Of a stretch of 64,000 nt of DNA, positions 23,240 to 31,925 are shown in pieces. The translations under genes were made by a program, and so were the position numbers. Positions within the stretch are counted from its first letter, which is position 1; every line of letters starts with the position of its first letter. The stretch is from Angelobacter sp036557225 (lineage in GTDB: Bacteria > Acidobacteriota > Terriglobia > Terriglobales > Acidobacteriaceae), in the NCBI GenBank assembly GCA_036557225.1, contig DATBHX010000063.1, positions 1 to 64,000 of the forward strand, given 5' to 3'. Below the pieces are notes generated by a model that was not told the origin of the DNA, did not search any database, and saw only the letters and a program-made list of their open reading frames with translations.

Positions 23240-24619
23240 TTATGAGGTTGGCGCCGAACTGATGGCAACGTTAACATCGATTGACTGGCTTCCGTTGGGG
23301 CCGGTGGCGGTAACTGTGATTGTCGCAGTCTCGTCCAGGAGATCGGCGTCGGTCGAAACGCCCACTTGGTAAAATCCCGGACCTGTTCCAGCCGGCTTGA
23401 AAACCGCTCCAGTGACACCAGCATGATCTGTGGTTACGGTAAATGTGAGTGGTGGAATCGTGCCTCCCGGCGCATTTATATTGATGTTGAAGAGCGCACC
23501 CTGCCCCGCAATGACGAACTGATTAATCGGCGCGGCCGATAAAAAGAAGCCTGCTGCTGGATTTCCCGGCACAATGATCGTTTGGATTCTGGTTCGGTTC
23601 GTCCCGCTGGCATCCACACCGTCAATGTTAAAAATGTAGCCGTTCGGCAGAATTGAGCCGTCGGTTGCGATGGTTACGGTTGACACTCCCACGCCTGTTA
23701 CCACTGCTGGATTAAACGTGACAGTCATCCCGGGCGGCACTCCACTGGCGCTTAGGTTTACTGCTCCTGGCGTGCCCTGGAGTCCGCTGACGCCGACAGT
23801 CGCGGTGATAGTTCCGCCGGCGTTCATTTCCACAGGCCCGTCAATGGATGTATCCAGAGCAAAGTCTGCGGGAACAATATCGAACTCAAACGGCGCGCTG
23901 ATCGTTCCCGCACTGTCTGAGGCGACCACATGCATATGTGTGAAGGAAGTAGTGAGATCGGGGCCCGCCGTGACGGTAAGGACGGCTGTTCCTGAGGCTG
24001 TAAGTGAGTTGTGATCGAAGGCGGCGGTAGCTCCAAAAGGCAGGCCGGTGGCGCTCAGATTGACTGTGTTGGTTGCATTTCCAGTGAATGTGACATTCAC
24101 CGTGTAGTTGGCAGATGCTCCGGGTTTGACTGATTGCACACTAGGCGTGACCGACATGGTGAAGTCTGCGGCAGGAGTAATGGTCAGGTTTACCGTTGCG
24201 GAATGTACCCGGCCATTGTCACTCACGCTGATGGTGAGTTGGGAATTGCCCGGCGGTGTATTGATGCTGGTAGATATATTCAGTGCCTTGGTCCCGGAGT
24301 TGGGCGGGAACCCGTCGACAAATGAGGCCTGCGCGCCTGGCGGCAGGCCGCTCACGCTGAAGTTGCCAAAGGCAGCTACATCCGGTGGATTTAGGGCAAG
24401 AATAATGCTCGCGGCCCTTCCGGCGACCACCGTCTGCGATCCAGGCGAGGCCGACATAGTGAAATCCGGCGCCACTTCGGTAAGAGGCGCGAAAGCGCCA
24501 TTGCAGCCTGCAAGCAGTAATAATGCCAGCAGGACCAGCGTAAAATACGCGGGAAATTGAATAGATTTGTGGCTGTCCAGGAGTTGGGTTTCTGATTTGC
24601 TGATCACGGTCTTCCCCAC
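23240..24619 (-). CDS. Surface lipoprotein with tandem Ig-like domains
   Basis: A 459-residue protein with a long signal ending in a lipobox (LLLLAGC, Cys about 39). It is followed by about four beta-rich repeats of about 90-100 residues that share the start DFTMS-x-SP/TP-x-x-Q and strands such as LSASGVPPGMTVTFNP. This is the pattern of bacterial Ig-like/cadherin-like repeats, common in acidobacterial surface proteins, which usually mediate adhesion or spacing. There is no enzymatic domain. The start is a GTG codon. Confidence 0.75.
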   Translation of the reverse strand: MGKTVISKSETQLLDSHKSIQFPAYFTLVLLALLLLAGCNGAFAPLTEVAPDFTMSASPGSQTVVAGRAASIILALNPPDVAAFGNFSVSGLPPGAQASFVDGFPPNSGTKALNISTSINTPPGNSQLTISVSDNGRVHSATVNLTITPAADFTMSVTPSVQSVKPGASANYTVNVTFTGNATNTVNLSATGLPFGATAAFDHNSLTASGTAVLTVTAGPDLTTSFTHMHVVASDSAGTISAPFEFDIVPADFALDTSIDGPVEMNAGGTITATVGVSGLQGTPGAVNLSASGVPPGMTVTFNPAVVTGVGVSTVTIATDGSILPNGYIFNIDGVDASGTNRTRIQTIIVPGNPAAGFFLSAAPINQFVIAGQGALFNININAPGGTIPPLTFTVTTDHAGVTGAVFKPAGTGPGFYQVGVSTDADLLDETATITVTATGPNGSQSIDVNVAISSAPTS

Positions 24620-24815
24620 CAGATACGTAAATGTGTTTACCTAACACTGGATTAAAACACTTTCGAGATGCCTCTTATTCGTTTCGAATTGCAAAGTCTT
24701 GTGAGTTCTTAGCGAAGATATGTAAGTGGCGTGTGGCGTGGCTCTTCTAAATTTCCAGGTGAACGATGAAAGGAACCGTTCATGTAATTCTCTATGTCTT
24801 TTTTGCTGGTTCGCG

Positions 24816-25336
24816 TTAGCCTTTCTCGTCTGCGATTGAAGATGTACCCTGTGAGAACCGCAGCTTCTCAATCCCGCCCTTGCCCCAGTAGATCAGCCGC
24901 AACCCGGCGAGGATCATATTGAGGCCGATGACCATCGGTACGACCAACGTGCCATGCCAGTGCCACTCGATCCAGAAGAGCAGCCCGCTTCCAACGATCA
25001 GCGCCCATCCCCAATAAGCCCGCCGATTCGCGGCTTTGAGATGGATTTTGTTCACATAGCTCAGCATCGGGGGGCGGAATTTGCCGGTATGATCGTAGAG
25101 GTCACAGCGCAGGTTGGGTATGCTCTCAACCTTTGCTTCACTGTAGGCCTCGGCTTCCAGCAGGGAATCAAAGACAATGCAACGCTGTCTTCGCCAGGTT
25201 TCAGATATTGGCCGTCAGGCGTCTTTTCCACGTCGGTCGCAATGTCAGAATGAAAAACAGTAAATTGGCCTGGATGTACGAGGCCTGTCCAATCTGCGGG
25301 CTTGCGCGCGGGATCGTAGAGTTTGAAAATCTGCAT
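24816..25336 (-). pseudogene. Small membrane protein gene broken by a one-base deletion
   Basis: An ATG at 25336 opens a frame reading MQIFKLYDPARKPADWTG, ending out of phase near 25061. The downstream ORF (24816-25067) begins MLSYVNKIHLKAANRRAYW and contains two membrane spans. Upstream of that Met its frame stays open and reads DSLLEAEAYSEAKVE...LRCDLYDHTGKFRPP. Joining the frames at about 25176 (after DSVA, before IVFDS) needs one inserted base and gives a single protein of about 174 residues with a cytosolic domain and two C-terminal spans. This matches a family I recall from other soil bacteria, hence probable decay or an assembly indel. Confidence 0.6.
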
Positions 25337-25344
25337 GAAAACTT

Positions 25345-25436
25345 TACCGCGGATGAACGCGGATGGTCGCGGATGAAAATCGCAGAATGATCTGATTTCC
25401 CAAATCCGCGGTGATCCGCGCAAATCCGCGGCAAAG
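25345..25436. repeat. GCGGATGAACGCGGAT-type inverted repeat
   Basis: ACCGCGGATGAACGCGGATGGTCGCGGATGAAAATCGC (about 25348-25385) and AAATCCGCGGTGATCCGCGCAAATCCGCGG (about 25403-25432) form an imperfect inverted repeat of GCGGAT units in the spacer downstream of glpX. Such arrays often recur across genomes of this type. Confidence 0.55.
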
Positions 25437-25438
25437 AC

Positions 25439-26473
25439 TTACATGAACCTGACTTTCACATCCGCACGCTTGGCCAGGTGAATGCTCTCGACAAAGCGCA
25501 CCTTGCCGCTGCGGCGCGTCATCACAATGGAGGATGTGCGGGTGCCTTCGCCAAAGAAGCGTACCCCCTTCATCAGCGCGCCGTCGGTTACGCCTGTAGC
25601 GGCAAAGACGATATGTTTGCCCGGAGCAAGATCTTTTGCCGTATAGACTTTATTCTTGTCTTTGATGCCCATCTTTTCGATGCGTGCTTCCAGCTCCGGC
25701 GTGTTTACCACCAGGCGAGCCAGGATTTCGCCGTTCAGGCAGCGCATGGCGGCGGCGGTGATCACGCCCTCAGGAGCGCCGCCGCTGCCCATGACAGCAT
25801 GAACGCCGGTGCCGATAACCGCGGCGGCTATGCCGGCGGAAAGATCGCCGTCAGTGATCAGCCGGATGCGCGCGCCGGTAGCGCGAATATCGGCAATCAG
25901 CCTTTCGTGCCGCGGGCGATCGAGCACGACCACTACCAGATCGGCGACATCGCGGCTGAGCGCGCGGGCAATGGCTTTCAGATTCTCTTTCACCGAAGCA
26001 TCCAGGTCCACGACACCCTTGCAGGAAGGGCCGACCACCAGTTTTTCCATGTAGCAATCCGGAGCGTTGAGCAGGCCGCCTTTCTCTGAAGCCGCCAGCA
26101 CGGTGATGGCGCCGGGAGCACCGGTGGCGCACAGGTTTGTGCCTTCAAGAGGATCAACGGCAATATCGACCTGCGGAAACTTGGCGCCGTCATGCCAGCC
26201 TGCGCCGACTTGCTCACCGATATAGAGCATGGGTGCTTCGTCGCGCTCGCCTTCGCCGATCACGATGGTGCCGCGCATGGGAACGGTGTCCATGGTAGCG
26301 CGCATGGCTTCGGTGGCGACCTTGTCTGCTCTATGGCGGTCGCCGGTGCCCATGGTATGCGCAGAAGCGATGGCCGCATCTTCCACAACGCGGGCGAACT
26401 CCAGCGCCAGTTCGAACTCCATTGCATTTTCCGTGCGTGTGGCCGGATGCTTGTCCGCAACTTGGGTCGCCAT
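25439..26473 (-). CDS. glpX: Class II fructose-1,6-bisphosphatase GlpX
   Basis: A 344-residue GlpX homologue. It has IGEGERDEAPMLYIGE (metal-binding Glu/Asp set), VDPLEGTNLCATGAPGA, LITDGDLSAGIAAA, VMGSGGAPEGVITAAAMRC and a C-terminal TSSIVMTRRSG. It removes the 1-phosphate of fructose-1,6-bisphosphate in gluconeogenesis, using divalent metal, in the cytoplasm. The ATG at 26473 is preceded by AGGAGGCACCCC. The in-frame ATG at 26488 overlaps that ribosome binding site and is not used. The length is normal. Confidence 0.95.
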   Translation of the reverse strand: MATQVADKHPATRTENAMEFELALEFARVVEDAAIASAHTMGTGDRHRADKVATEAMRATMDTVPMRGTIVIGEGERDEAPMLYIGEQVGAGWHDGAKFPQVDIAVDPLEGTNLCATGAPGAITVLAASEKGGLLNAPDCYMEKLVVGPSCKGVVDLDASVKENLKAIARALSRDVADLVVVVLDRPRHERLIADIRATGARIRLITDGDLSAGIAAAVIGTGVHAVMGSGGAPEGVITAAAMRCLNGEILARLVVNTPELEARIEKMGIKDKNKVYTAKDLAPGKHIVFAATGVTDGALMKGVRFFGEGTRTSSIVMTRRSGKVRFVESIHLAKRADVKVRFM

Positions 26474-26511
26474 GGGGTGCCTCCTCATTTTCCGCGTGGA
26501 TCATTAACAGA

Positions 26512-26585
26512 GTAGATCCTTCGCTACGCTCAGGATTTCGCCTGCAGGCTCCCGCTCTCCCGCTTTGCGGGATCGCTCACGCCTG
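26512..26585. repeat. Repeat element upstream of glpX
   Basis: GTAGATCCTTCGCTACGCTCAGGATTTCG, then CTCCCGCTCTCCCGCTTTGCGGGATCGC, in the spacer before glpX. It belongs to the same GATCC/CGCT-type family as elements at about 18295, 21705 and 43190. Confidence 0.45.
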
Positions 26586-26594
26586 CATAACAGC

Positions 26595-27776
26595 TCAAAA
26601 AGCGCTGATGCCGGTAACGTGTTCGCCCAAAATCAGCGCGTGAATATCGTGCGTGCCTTCGTAAGTCTTGACCGACTCAAGATTCATCATGTGGCGCATG
26701 ACCGGATAATCGTCGGCAATGCCGTTCGCGCCCAGGATATCGCGGGCCATGCGTGCGCACTCCAGGGCCATCCATACGTTGTTGCGCTTGGCCATGGAAA
26801 TGTGTTGGTGGCCTGCTTTGCCGGCGTCTTTGAGACGGCCAACCTGCAGAGCCAGAAGCTGCGCTTTGGTGATCTCACTGATCATCCAGGCCAGCTTTTC
26901 CTGGACCAGCTGATGAGATGCAATCGGCTGATCGCGGAATTGCTTCCGTACCTGGGAATATTGCAGCGCTGTGTCATAGCATGACATGGCTGCGCCGATC
27001 GCGCCCCAACCGATGCCGTAGCGCGCCTGGTTCAGGCAGCCCAGCGGCGACTTCAGGCCGTCCGATCCGGGCAGAAGATTTTCCGCGGGAATATGAACGT
27101 CCTGCAGGGAGAGGCCGGAGGTCACAGAGGCACGCAGTGACCACTTGCCGTGAACATCGTCAGCTTTGAAGCCGGGGCGGTTGGTTTCGACAAGGAAGCC
27201 GCGGACACGGTTATTGTGTTCTTCTGATTTGGCCCAGATCACAGCGACGTCGGCAATGGAGCCGGAGGTAATCCACATTTTCTCGCCGTTGAGAATGTAT
27301 TCGTTGCCTGACTTTACGGCGCGGGTGCGCATGCCGCCGGGATTCGAGCCGAAATCGGGTTCAGTCAGGCCGAAGCAGCCGATCTTCTCTCCCTTGGCCA
27401 TGGCCGGCAGCCATTTCTCTTTTTGGGCGTCGCTGCCGTAAGCGTAAATCGGATACATGACCAGCGCAGATTGCACGCTGACAAAAGAGCGCACGCCGCT
27501 ATCGCCGCGTTCCAGCTCCTGCATGACCAGGCCATATTCCACATTGCCCATGCCAGCGCAGCCATAGCTTTTCAGGCTGGCGCCAAAAAAGCCGAGATCG
27601 GCCATGGGCTTGACCAGTTCGCGGGGAAAACGGCCATCGCGGTTGCACTGCTCGATGATGGGCACCAGGTTGTCTTCAATGAAGCGGCGCGCGGTGTCGC
27701 GCACCAGGCGCTCATCGTCGGTGAGCAGGGAATCATACTCAATGAAGTCCACGCCCTTGAACTTAAAGACGGGCAT
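26595..27776 (-). CDS. Glutaryl-CoA dehydrogenase-like acyl-CoA dehydrogenase
   Basis: A 393-residue FAD-dependent acyl-CoA dehydrogenase. CFGLTEPDFGSNPGGMRTRA and MWITSGSIADVAVIWAKS are the FAD/substrate segments. RKQFRDQPIASHQLVQEKLA follows. The C-terminal TYEGTHDIHALILGEHVTGI places the catalytic Glu at about residue 373, where glutaryl-CoA dehydrogenases have it. The arrangement fits the oxidative decarboxylation of glutaryl-CoA to crotonyl-CoA (lysine/tryptophan/benzoate breakdown), although related short-chain enzymes look similar. It is a single gene on the minus strand with no partner electron-transfer gene nearby. Confidence 0.88.
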   Translation of the reverse strand: MPVFKFKGVDFIEYDSLLTDDERLVRDTARRFIEDNLVPIIEQCNRDGRFPRELVKPMADLGFFGASLKSYGCAGMGNVEYGLVMQELERGDSGVRSFVSVQSALVMYPIYAYGSDAQKEKWLPAMAKGEKIGCFGLTEPDFGSNPGGMRTRAVKSGNEYILNGEKMWITSGSIADVAVIWAKSEEHNNRVRGFLVETNRPGFKADDVHGKWSLRASVTSGLSLQDVHIPAENLLPGSDGLKSPLGCLNQARYGIGWGAIGAAMSCYDTALQYSQVRKQFRDQPIASHQLVQEKLAWMISEITKAQLLALQVGRLKDAGKAGHQHISMAKRNNVWMALECARMARDILGANGIADDYPVMRHMMNLESVKTYEGTHDIHALILGEHVTGISAF

Positions 27777-27964
27777 AATCTCCTCTTCGGGGCCGGATCA
27801 GAATTTCCGCTGGGCAGAGAGCAAAAACACTGCGCAAGCCCCACCCAGGGCAGTCGTTCCAAGCTAGCAGAGGGCGAAGGCAGGGTCAAACGCGCTTCCA
27901 AATTGCGATGTTTGTGGTTTGTAAACCCGTGCTATGCTGAGAAAAATTTCTGGAGACTTTCAGG

Positions 27965-28741
27965 GTGAACCGGTTGATTCTGGCGGCGATTCTGGCCGTG
28001 TTCGTGTGGCCGGCGCTGTCACAGGCGCAGGTAAAAGTGGCTGAAGGCGAATACCACATGCGTGGCAGTTCGGACGGAGGCGGTAAACGCGCCATGGATC
28101 ACTGGATCCTTTACACCCGCAAACAGGGCGGGTACCGACTTGAATCTGAGGTTACTGCGTCGGCCGAAACCGGAGTGATCGTGATTCAGACCGAGGAGCT
28201 TGACGACCGGCTCAATCCAACCGCGATCAATCTCAGGCTTTACACGCACGAAAACACCAAGAAGCCGTTCTCGGCGCTGGCTTGCCTGCTTACTGCGGAG
28301 CACATTGCGTGCAAGGCCGGCGGTCTGGATCTGCCGCTATCAGGCGATGTCGACCAGAAAAGCCCGGTTCTATTGGCCGTCAACAGCCTGGACCGCGTGG
28401 ATCTCATGTGGATGATCGCCGGCGCGATCCAACGGGCGCATTTTGACGATGGCAAAGCCAGTGTACCGACCCTGGTGCTGCGCGATGGTGAAGACGGTCC
28501 GGAACTGGCCCAGACTGAAATCGACGGACTGCGTGACGAGGGCAACGATAAAGATGCGCTGGCAATCGCCAGCGCCAGGGTGCCGGTGCGTCGTTACAGT
28601 ACAAGCAATAGCAAACTCAAATGCTGGGTCGCCGGATCAGGTCTGTTGCTCAAAATGGAGAATGAAGATGGTGAGGTGATAGAGCTCGAAAACTTTAAGC
28701 AGTACCGAAAGCTGGTTCCCGAACTCCCTGTGACACAGTAA
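27965..28741 (+). CDS. Secreted protein of unknown function
   Basis: A 258-residue product starting at a GTG (MNRLILAAILAVFVWPALSQAQ), a standard signal peptide. The mature part is beta-rich, containing a strand pattern such as YHMRGSSDGGGKRAMDHWILYTRKQGG and a Cys pair (CLLTAEHIACKAG). It ends in a charged region with short strands. I do not recognise the domain. A periplasmic lipid- or ligand-binding role is possible, from the beta-rich shape only. Confidence 0.6.
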   Translation: MNRLILAAILAVFVWPALSQAQVKVAEGEYHMRGSSDGGGKRAMDHWILYTRKQGGYRLESEVTASAETGVIVIQTEELDDRLNPTAINLRLYTHENTKKPFSALACLLTAEHIACKAGGLDLPLSGDVDQKSPVLLAVNSLDRVDLMWMIAGAIQRAHFDDGKASVPTLVLRDGEDGPELAQTEIDGLRDEGNDKDALAIASARVPVRRYSTSNSKLKCWVAGSGLLLKMENEDGEVIELENFKQYRKLVPELPVTQ

Positions 28742-28775
28742 GTCAACCCAGTCTGTCGCCAGTCCGCCTCAGTCC

Positions 28776-28810
28776 ATATCAAAAAAATCAGGCCACGCGC
28801 CTGCGTGGCC
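28776..28810 (-). terminator. Rho-independent terminator
   Basis: GGCCACGC pairs perfectly with GCGTGGCC around GCCT (28791-28810). On the minus strand it is followed by GATTTTTTTGA (28776-28790). It should end the minus-strand gene at 28843-29190 and may also stop the convergent plus-strand gene. Confidence 0.8.
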
Positions 28811-28842
28811 CGAAAACTGAGTGCAAGTCCCGTTCCCTGCAG

Positions 28843-29190
28843 CTACTGCAACTCGATCTTGTTGACTGCGATGGTGTCCCCTTTCACCGTGCCGGTGACG
28901 TTGACCCGGATGTCTTTGGTCTTCTTCAGGTCATCGATAAACTTCTTTGCCTGCGCATTGCTGGCCTGATCGAACTTGATTACTTTTTTGTCGTCGGTCA
29001 GGATGCCGTACCCGCTCTTGGCGCAATCCTCCATCTGCAGGCAGTCTTTTGTGTGCTTGGCCCCGAAGCCCGGTTTCTGGCCTTCCTCGGCGGCGCACGC
29101 CAGGTCAACCAGATAGCCCTTCACAACGGTGTCAGCGGCAAACGAACTGACCGCCAGGGCTGCGAACAATACCAGAATCAGTTTCTTCAT
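28843..29190 (-). CDS. Small secreted protein of unknown function
   Basis: A 115-residue product with a signal peptide (MKKLILVLFAALAVSSFAAD). The mature domain carries a CAAEEG and CLQMEDCAKSGYG segment, giving four Cys in total, and ends in a beta-rich part with VTGTVKGDTIAVNKIEL, reminiscent of OB-like folds. AGAGGAG precedes the ATG at 29190. A periplasmic binding protein is a guess. The gene is divergent from the zinc-ribbon protein at 29563. Confidence 0.6.
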   Translation of the reverse strand: MKKLILVLFAALAVSSFAADTVVKGYLVDLACAAEEGQKPGFGAKHTKDCLQMEDCAKSGYGILTDDKKVIKFDQASNAQAKKFIDDLKKTKDIRVNVTGTVKGDTIAVNKIELQ

Positions 29191-29562
29191 GAATCTCCTC
29201 TGAGCGTATATATTGACCAAATTTGTTGAATGTATTGATTGATAAACGAGAAAAGGGTTACATGTCTAATGAATTTTTTATTGAGACATGCCTGCAGAGG
29301 TTCCATTTTGTCTAAATCCAGCACTGTTGGCTTAAGAAAATGCAAACAATTGCATCTCCTGATGTTAAGCCAGCCCGCTTCCCGATACTTTCCTGATCGC
29401 GGGTCTACCGCCCGGAGCCGACTGCCCGGTGAAAAGACAAAGTTCCCCACTACCGTGTAAAATTACAGTTTGCGGGTTGGGACCAGGTTATTCGGCGCGC
29501 CGTCCCTGATTTTCCACTCACCGCATTTCATTATCCCCAGACATCAGGAGACGACTCATACC
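29191..29562. other. Divergent spacer, no gene seen
   Basis: About 370 bases between two divergent small genes. The part near 29220-29290 is AT-rich and likely holds the minus-strand promoter. Short open frames through it have no ribosome binding site or recognisable features. Confidence 0.4.
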
Positions 29563-29742
29563 ATGGCCAAGATTGCCAAGACGGCAGATCGCAAAAAGAT
29601 GATGGACACATCCAAGAGCACGGATTGCCCCAAGTGCGGCAAGCCGACCCGCATCGTAAAGCGGGTCAAGGACCGCGAACGCAACGTGCCCGGCGGCATC
29701 TTTATTTCCTGCTCCGGCTGCGAATTCTTCGAAAAACTCTAA
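29563..29742 (+). CDS. Small zinc-ribbon protein
   Basis: A 59-residue protein with a Lys-rich start (MAKIAKTADRKKMMD) and a four-Cys ribbon (CPKCGKP and CSGCEFF). CAGGAG lies 13 bases before the ATG. This is a typical compact zinc ribbon with a basic N-terminus, suggesting nucleic-acid or ribosome binding. The family is not identified. A terminator follows at 29760. Confidence 0.65.
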   Translation: MAKIAKTADRKKMMDTSKSTDCPKCGKPTRIVKRVKDRERNVPGGIFISCSGCEFFEKL

Positions 29743-29759
29743 CCCCTAAGTTTTTTCAC

Positions 29760-29794
29760 GGCCGCCTGCTTATCCAGGCGGCCTTGATTTTGCA
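29760..29794 (+). terminator. Rho-independent terminator
   Basis: GGCCGCCTG pairs with CAGGCGGCC around CTTATC (29760-29783), followed by TTGATTTTG. It lies 18 bases after the zinc-ribbon gene. Confidence 0.8.
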
Positions 29795-29843
29795 ACTCTC
29801 TTGCGGACGCCATCCACCAAAGGTATCCGGCTAATCCCCCCGG

Positions 29844-30419
29844 CTATTTCTTCGGCTTCTGCGGCGGTGCCTGTGCCGGCGCCACGTTGGTTTGCGCCGG
29901 CGCTTCCGGCTGTTTGCTGAGCGCGGCCATCGTTGCGGGCGAAAGCTTGTCGGCGTTCTTGAGCATCTGGCTCACCTGCCAGATTTGGGTGTCGGAAAGC
30001 AGTTCGGTAAAGCCCGGCATACCGGTCAGGCGGATTCCGTTCGCTACTTTCCAGTATGTCACTCCGACGGGATCGTCCGTAACCATCTCATCCTTGCTCA
30101 GCAGCTGTGGGGGGAGCGGGAACATGCCTTTGGCTGCGTTGCTGGCTTTCTGTCCGGGGAACCCGTGGCAGAAGGCGCAGTTCTCGACGTAGACATGCGC
30201 TCCCTGAGTCAGGTTCGCCTCATCCGCCGCCACTGGGGAGGTCTTGTCGGCGCTTTTCGCGGTCGCCGCCTTCAGCGACATGTGCGCGATCTTCTCTTCC
30301 ATCGGCAGCGGTGTGGCCCCCGAAGCCGCCATCGGCATCATCCCCATCTTGATAAACAGATACCCGCCGACGGCCGGAATCAGCAGGCCAACAATAAGTC
30401 CAAGAATGAATTTCTTCAC
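29844..30419 (-). CDS. Membrane-anchored mono-haem cytochrome c
   Basis: A 191-residue protein. Residues 4-26 are a hydrophobic anchor or signal. The CxxCH haem site is CAFCH at 81-85, and Met134 (TGMPGF) is the likely axial ligand. A Pro/Gln/Ala-rich tail follows from about 165. It is an electron-transfer or oxidase-associated cytochrome on the periplasmic side. No oxidase genes are adjacent. Confidence 0.85.
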   Translation of the reverse strand: MKKFILGLIVGLLIPAVGGYLFIKMGMMPMAASGATPLPMEEKIAHMSLKAATAKSADKTSPVAADEANLTQGAHVYVENCAFCHGFPGQKASNAAKGMFPLPPQLLSKDEMVTDDPVGVTYWKVANGIRLTGMPGFTELLSDTQIWQVSQMLKNADKLSPATMAALSKQPEAPAQTNVAPAQAPPQKPKK

Positions 30420-30457
30420 GCGCTCCCCCTTCGCTCGATTACAGAGTGATGGTTGCT

Positions 30458-30476
30458 TTCCGAGTTACACTCGGAA
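30458..30476. promoter_or_regulatory. Palindrome upstream of the cytochrome c gene
   Basis: TTCCGAG-TTACA-CTCGGAA, a perfect 7-base inverted repeat about 40 bases upstream of the cytochrome start. It could be an operator for the minus-strand gene. Confidence 0.35.
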
Positions 30477-30582
30477 GGCCACACCGCAGAACTAAAGTCT
30501 CACCATTTAAAACAACCAAGACTACACTAAATTCCCGTGCAATATTCAGGAACAATGCGCAAGATCGTGCCTGGCATCAAAC

Positions 30583-31878
30583 TTGAATATGCGTAGCCCT
30601 GCAAAGCGTTTGAGCAAAAATCTCGCCTCCATTCGCTCAGCCGCTCTTCCTGCCGCGGCACTCAATGAAGGCCAATCTTTTGCAAAGCTTTCACTTCCGC
30701 TGCAGCCGCCATATCCGCCGGCGGAAGCCAGGTCGGTGAAAGAGCTGCCGCGCGAGACTGGATGGCTCTACGAGCCGAAGTGGGATGGCTTCCGCTGCCT
30801 GGCCTTTCGCGGCGATGAGATCGTGCTGCAGTCAAAAGCCGGCCAGCCGCTGACGCGCTATTTTCCGGAAATCGTAGAGGCGCTTCGCACAGTGAGGGCG
30901 CAAAAATTCGTGCTCGACGGAGAGATCGTCGTCGCCGGCCATGGCCACGGTGCAGCCGCGCTGGATTTTGACGCTCTGCTGCAACGCATACATCCTGCCG
31001 CCAGTCGCGTTCAGCGTCTCGCGCATGAAACGCCGGCCATGTACATGCTCTTTGATCTGCTGGTGAATGAGAAAGGCGAGTCGATCACCAGCCAGCCGCT
31101 CTCTGCCCGGCGCATGAAACTCGAGAAGTTCGTCGAGAAATTTCTTCTGCCATCGAGCAATGCGCTGCAAAAAATTGCCGGCACAAGCAGTAAGGCCACT
31201 TCTCGCTTTGCTTCGAAGCAACGCATTCAGCTATCAGCCGCGACCGCAAATTTTTCTGCCGCTGAAAAATGGATGCGCGAGGGCGCCACGCACGGCTGGG
31301 ATGGCGTGGTTGCCAAGCGGCTGGACTGCGAATACACCTCTGGCGAGCGGACGGGCATGGTGAAGGTCAAGCGCATACGCACCGCTGACTGCGTTGTAGG
31401 CGGTTTTCGCTGGGCCCGAGGCGCAGCCGGAAAAGCCCATGCGAAAAAGCCAGGCGAGCAGGTAGGATCTCTGCTTCTCGGTCTTTATAACGCTCGCGGC
31501 GAGCTTGACCACATCGGCTTTAGCTCAAGTTTTACTCGCGACGAGCGCAAGAAGCTCAGATCGATGCTCAAGCCGCTCATCGCCGGTCCGGCAAGAAACT
31601 CCGGCGAGCATGTGGCAGGAGACAAAGGCGGCTTTACCGGCAAAGCTCCCGGCGGCCCCAGCCGGTGGACACGCGACGAACGCGATACCGAATGGGTCCC
31701 GCTCAAACCTGAGCTCGTCGGCGAATTTCAGTATGACCATTTCTCCGGCGGCCGCTTTCGCCACGGAACAAAATTTCTCCGCTGGCGTCCGGACAAAAAG
31801 CCACGGCAATGCACCATGGAGCAGGTAAAGCCGGGTAGGAAGAGCAACATGAGTCGCAGTAAAGCCGAACGAGGCTAA
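30583..31878 (+). CDS. ATP-dependent DNA ligase, LigD-type
   Basis: A 431-residue ligase. Motif I is EPKWDGFR with catalytic Lys66, which is adenylated by ATP. VLDGEIVV, MLFDLL and WDGVVAKRLD are further nucleotidyltransferase motifs. From about residue 260 an OB fold follows (VKVKRIRTADCVVGGF). A region of about 25 residues before motif IV (around 190-225) is Ser/Ala/Lys-rich and looks inserted compared with typical LigD. The start is TTG at 30583 or ATG at 30589. No Ku or polymerase is nearby, but the matching phosphoesterase at 12921-13655 suggests a split LigD repair system. Confidence 0.88.
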   Translation: MNMRSPAKRLSKNLASIRSAALPAAALNEGQSFAKLSLPLQPPYPPAEARSVKELPRETGWLYEPKWDGFRCLAFRGDEIVLQSKAGQPLTRYFPEIVEALRTVRAQKFVLDGEIVVAGHGHGAAALDFDALLQRIHPAASRVQRLAHETPAMYMLFDLLVNEKGESITSQPLSARRMKLEKFVEKFLLPSSNALQKIAGTSSKATSRFASKQRIQLSAATANFSAAEKWMREGATHGWDGVVAKRLDCEYTSGERTGMVKVKRIRTADCVVGGFRWARGAAGKAHAKKPGEQVGSLLLGLYNARGELDHIGFSSSFTRDERKKLRSMLKPLIAGPARNSGEHVAGDKGGFTGKAPGGPSRWTRDERDTEWVPLKPELVGEFQYDHFSGGRFRHGTKFLRWRPDKKPRQCTMEQVKPGRKSNMSRSKAERG

Positions 31879-31925
31879 GATTTTAGACATTAGGACGCGG
31901 GATTTTCCGTAGTAGAATCCGCCGC

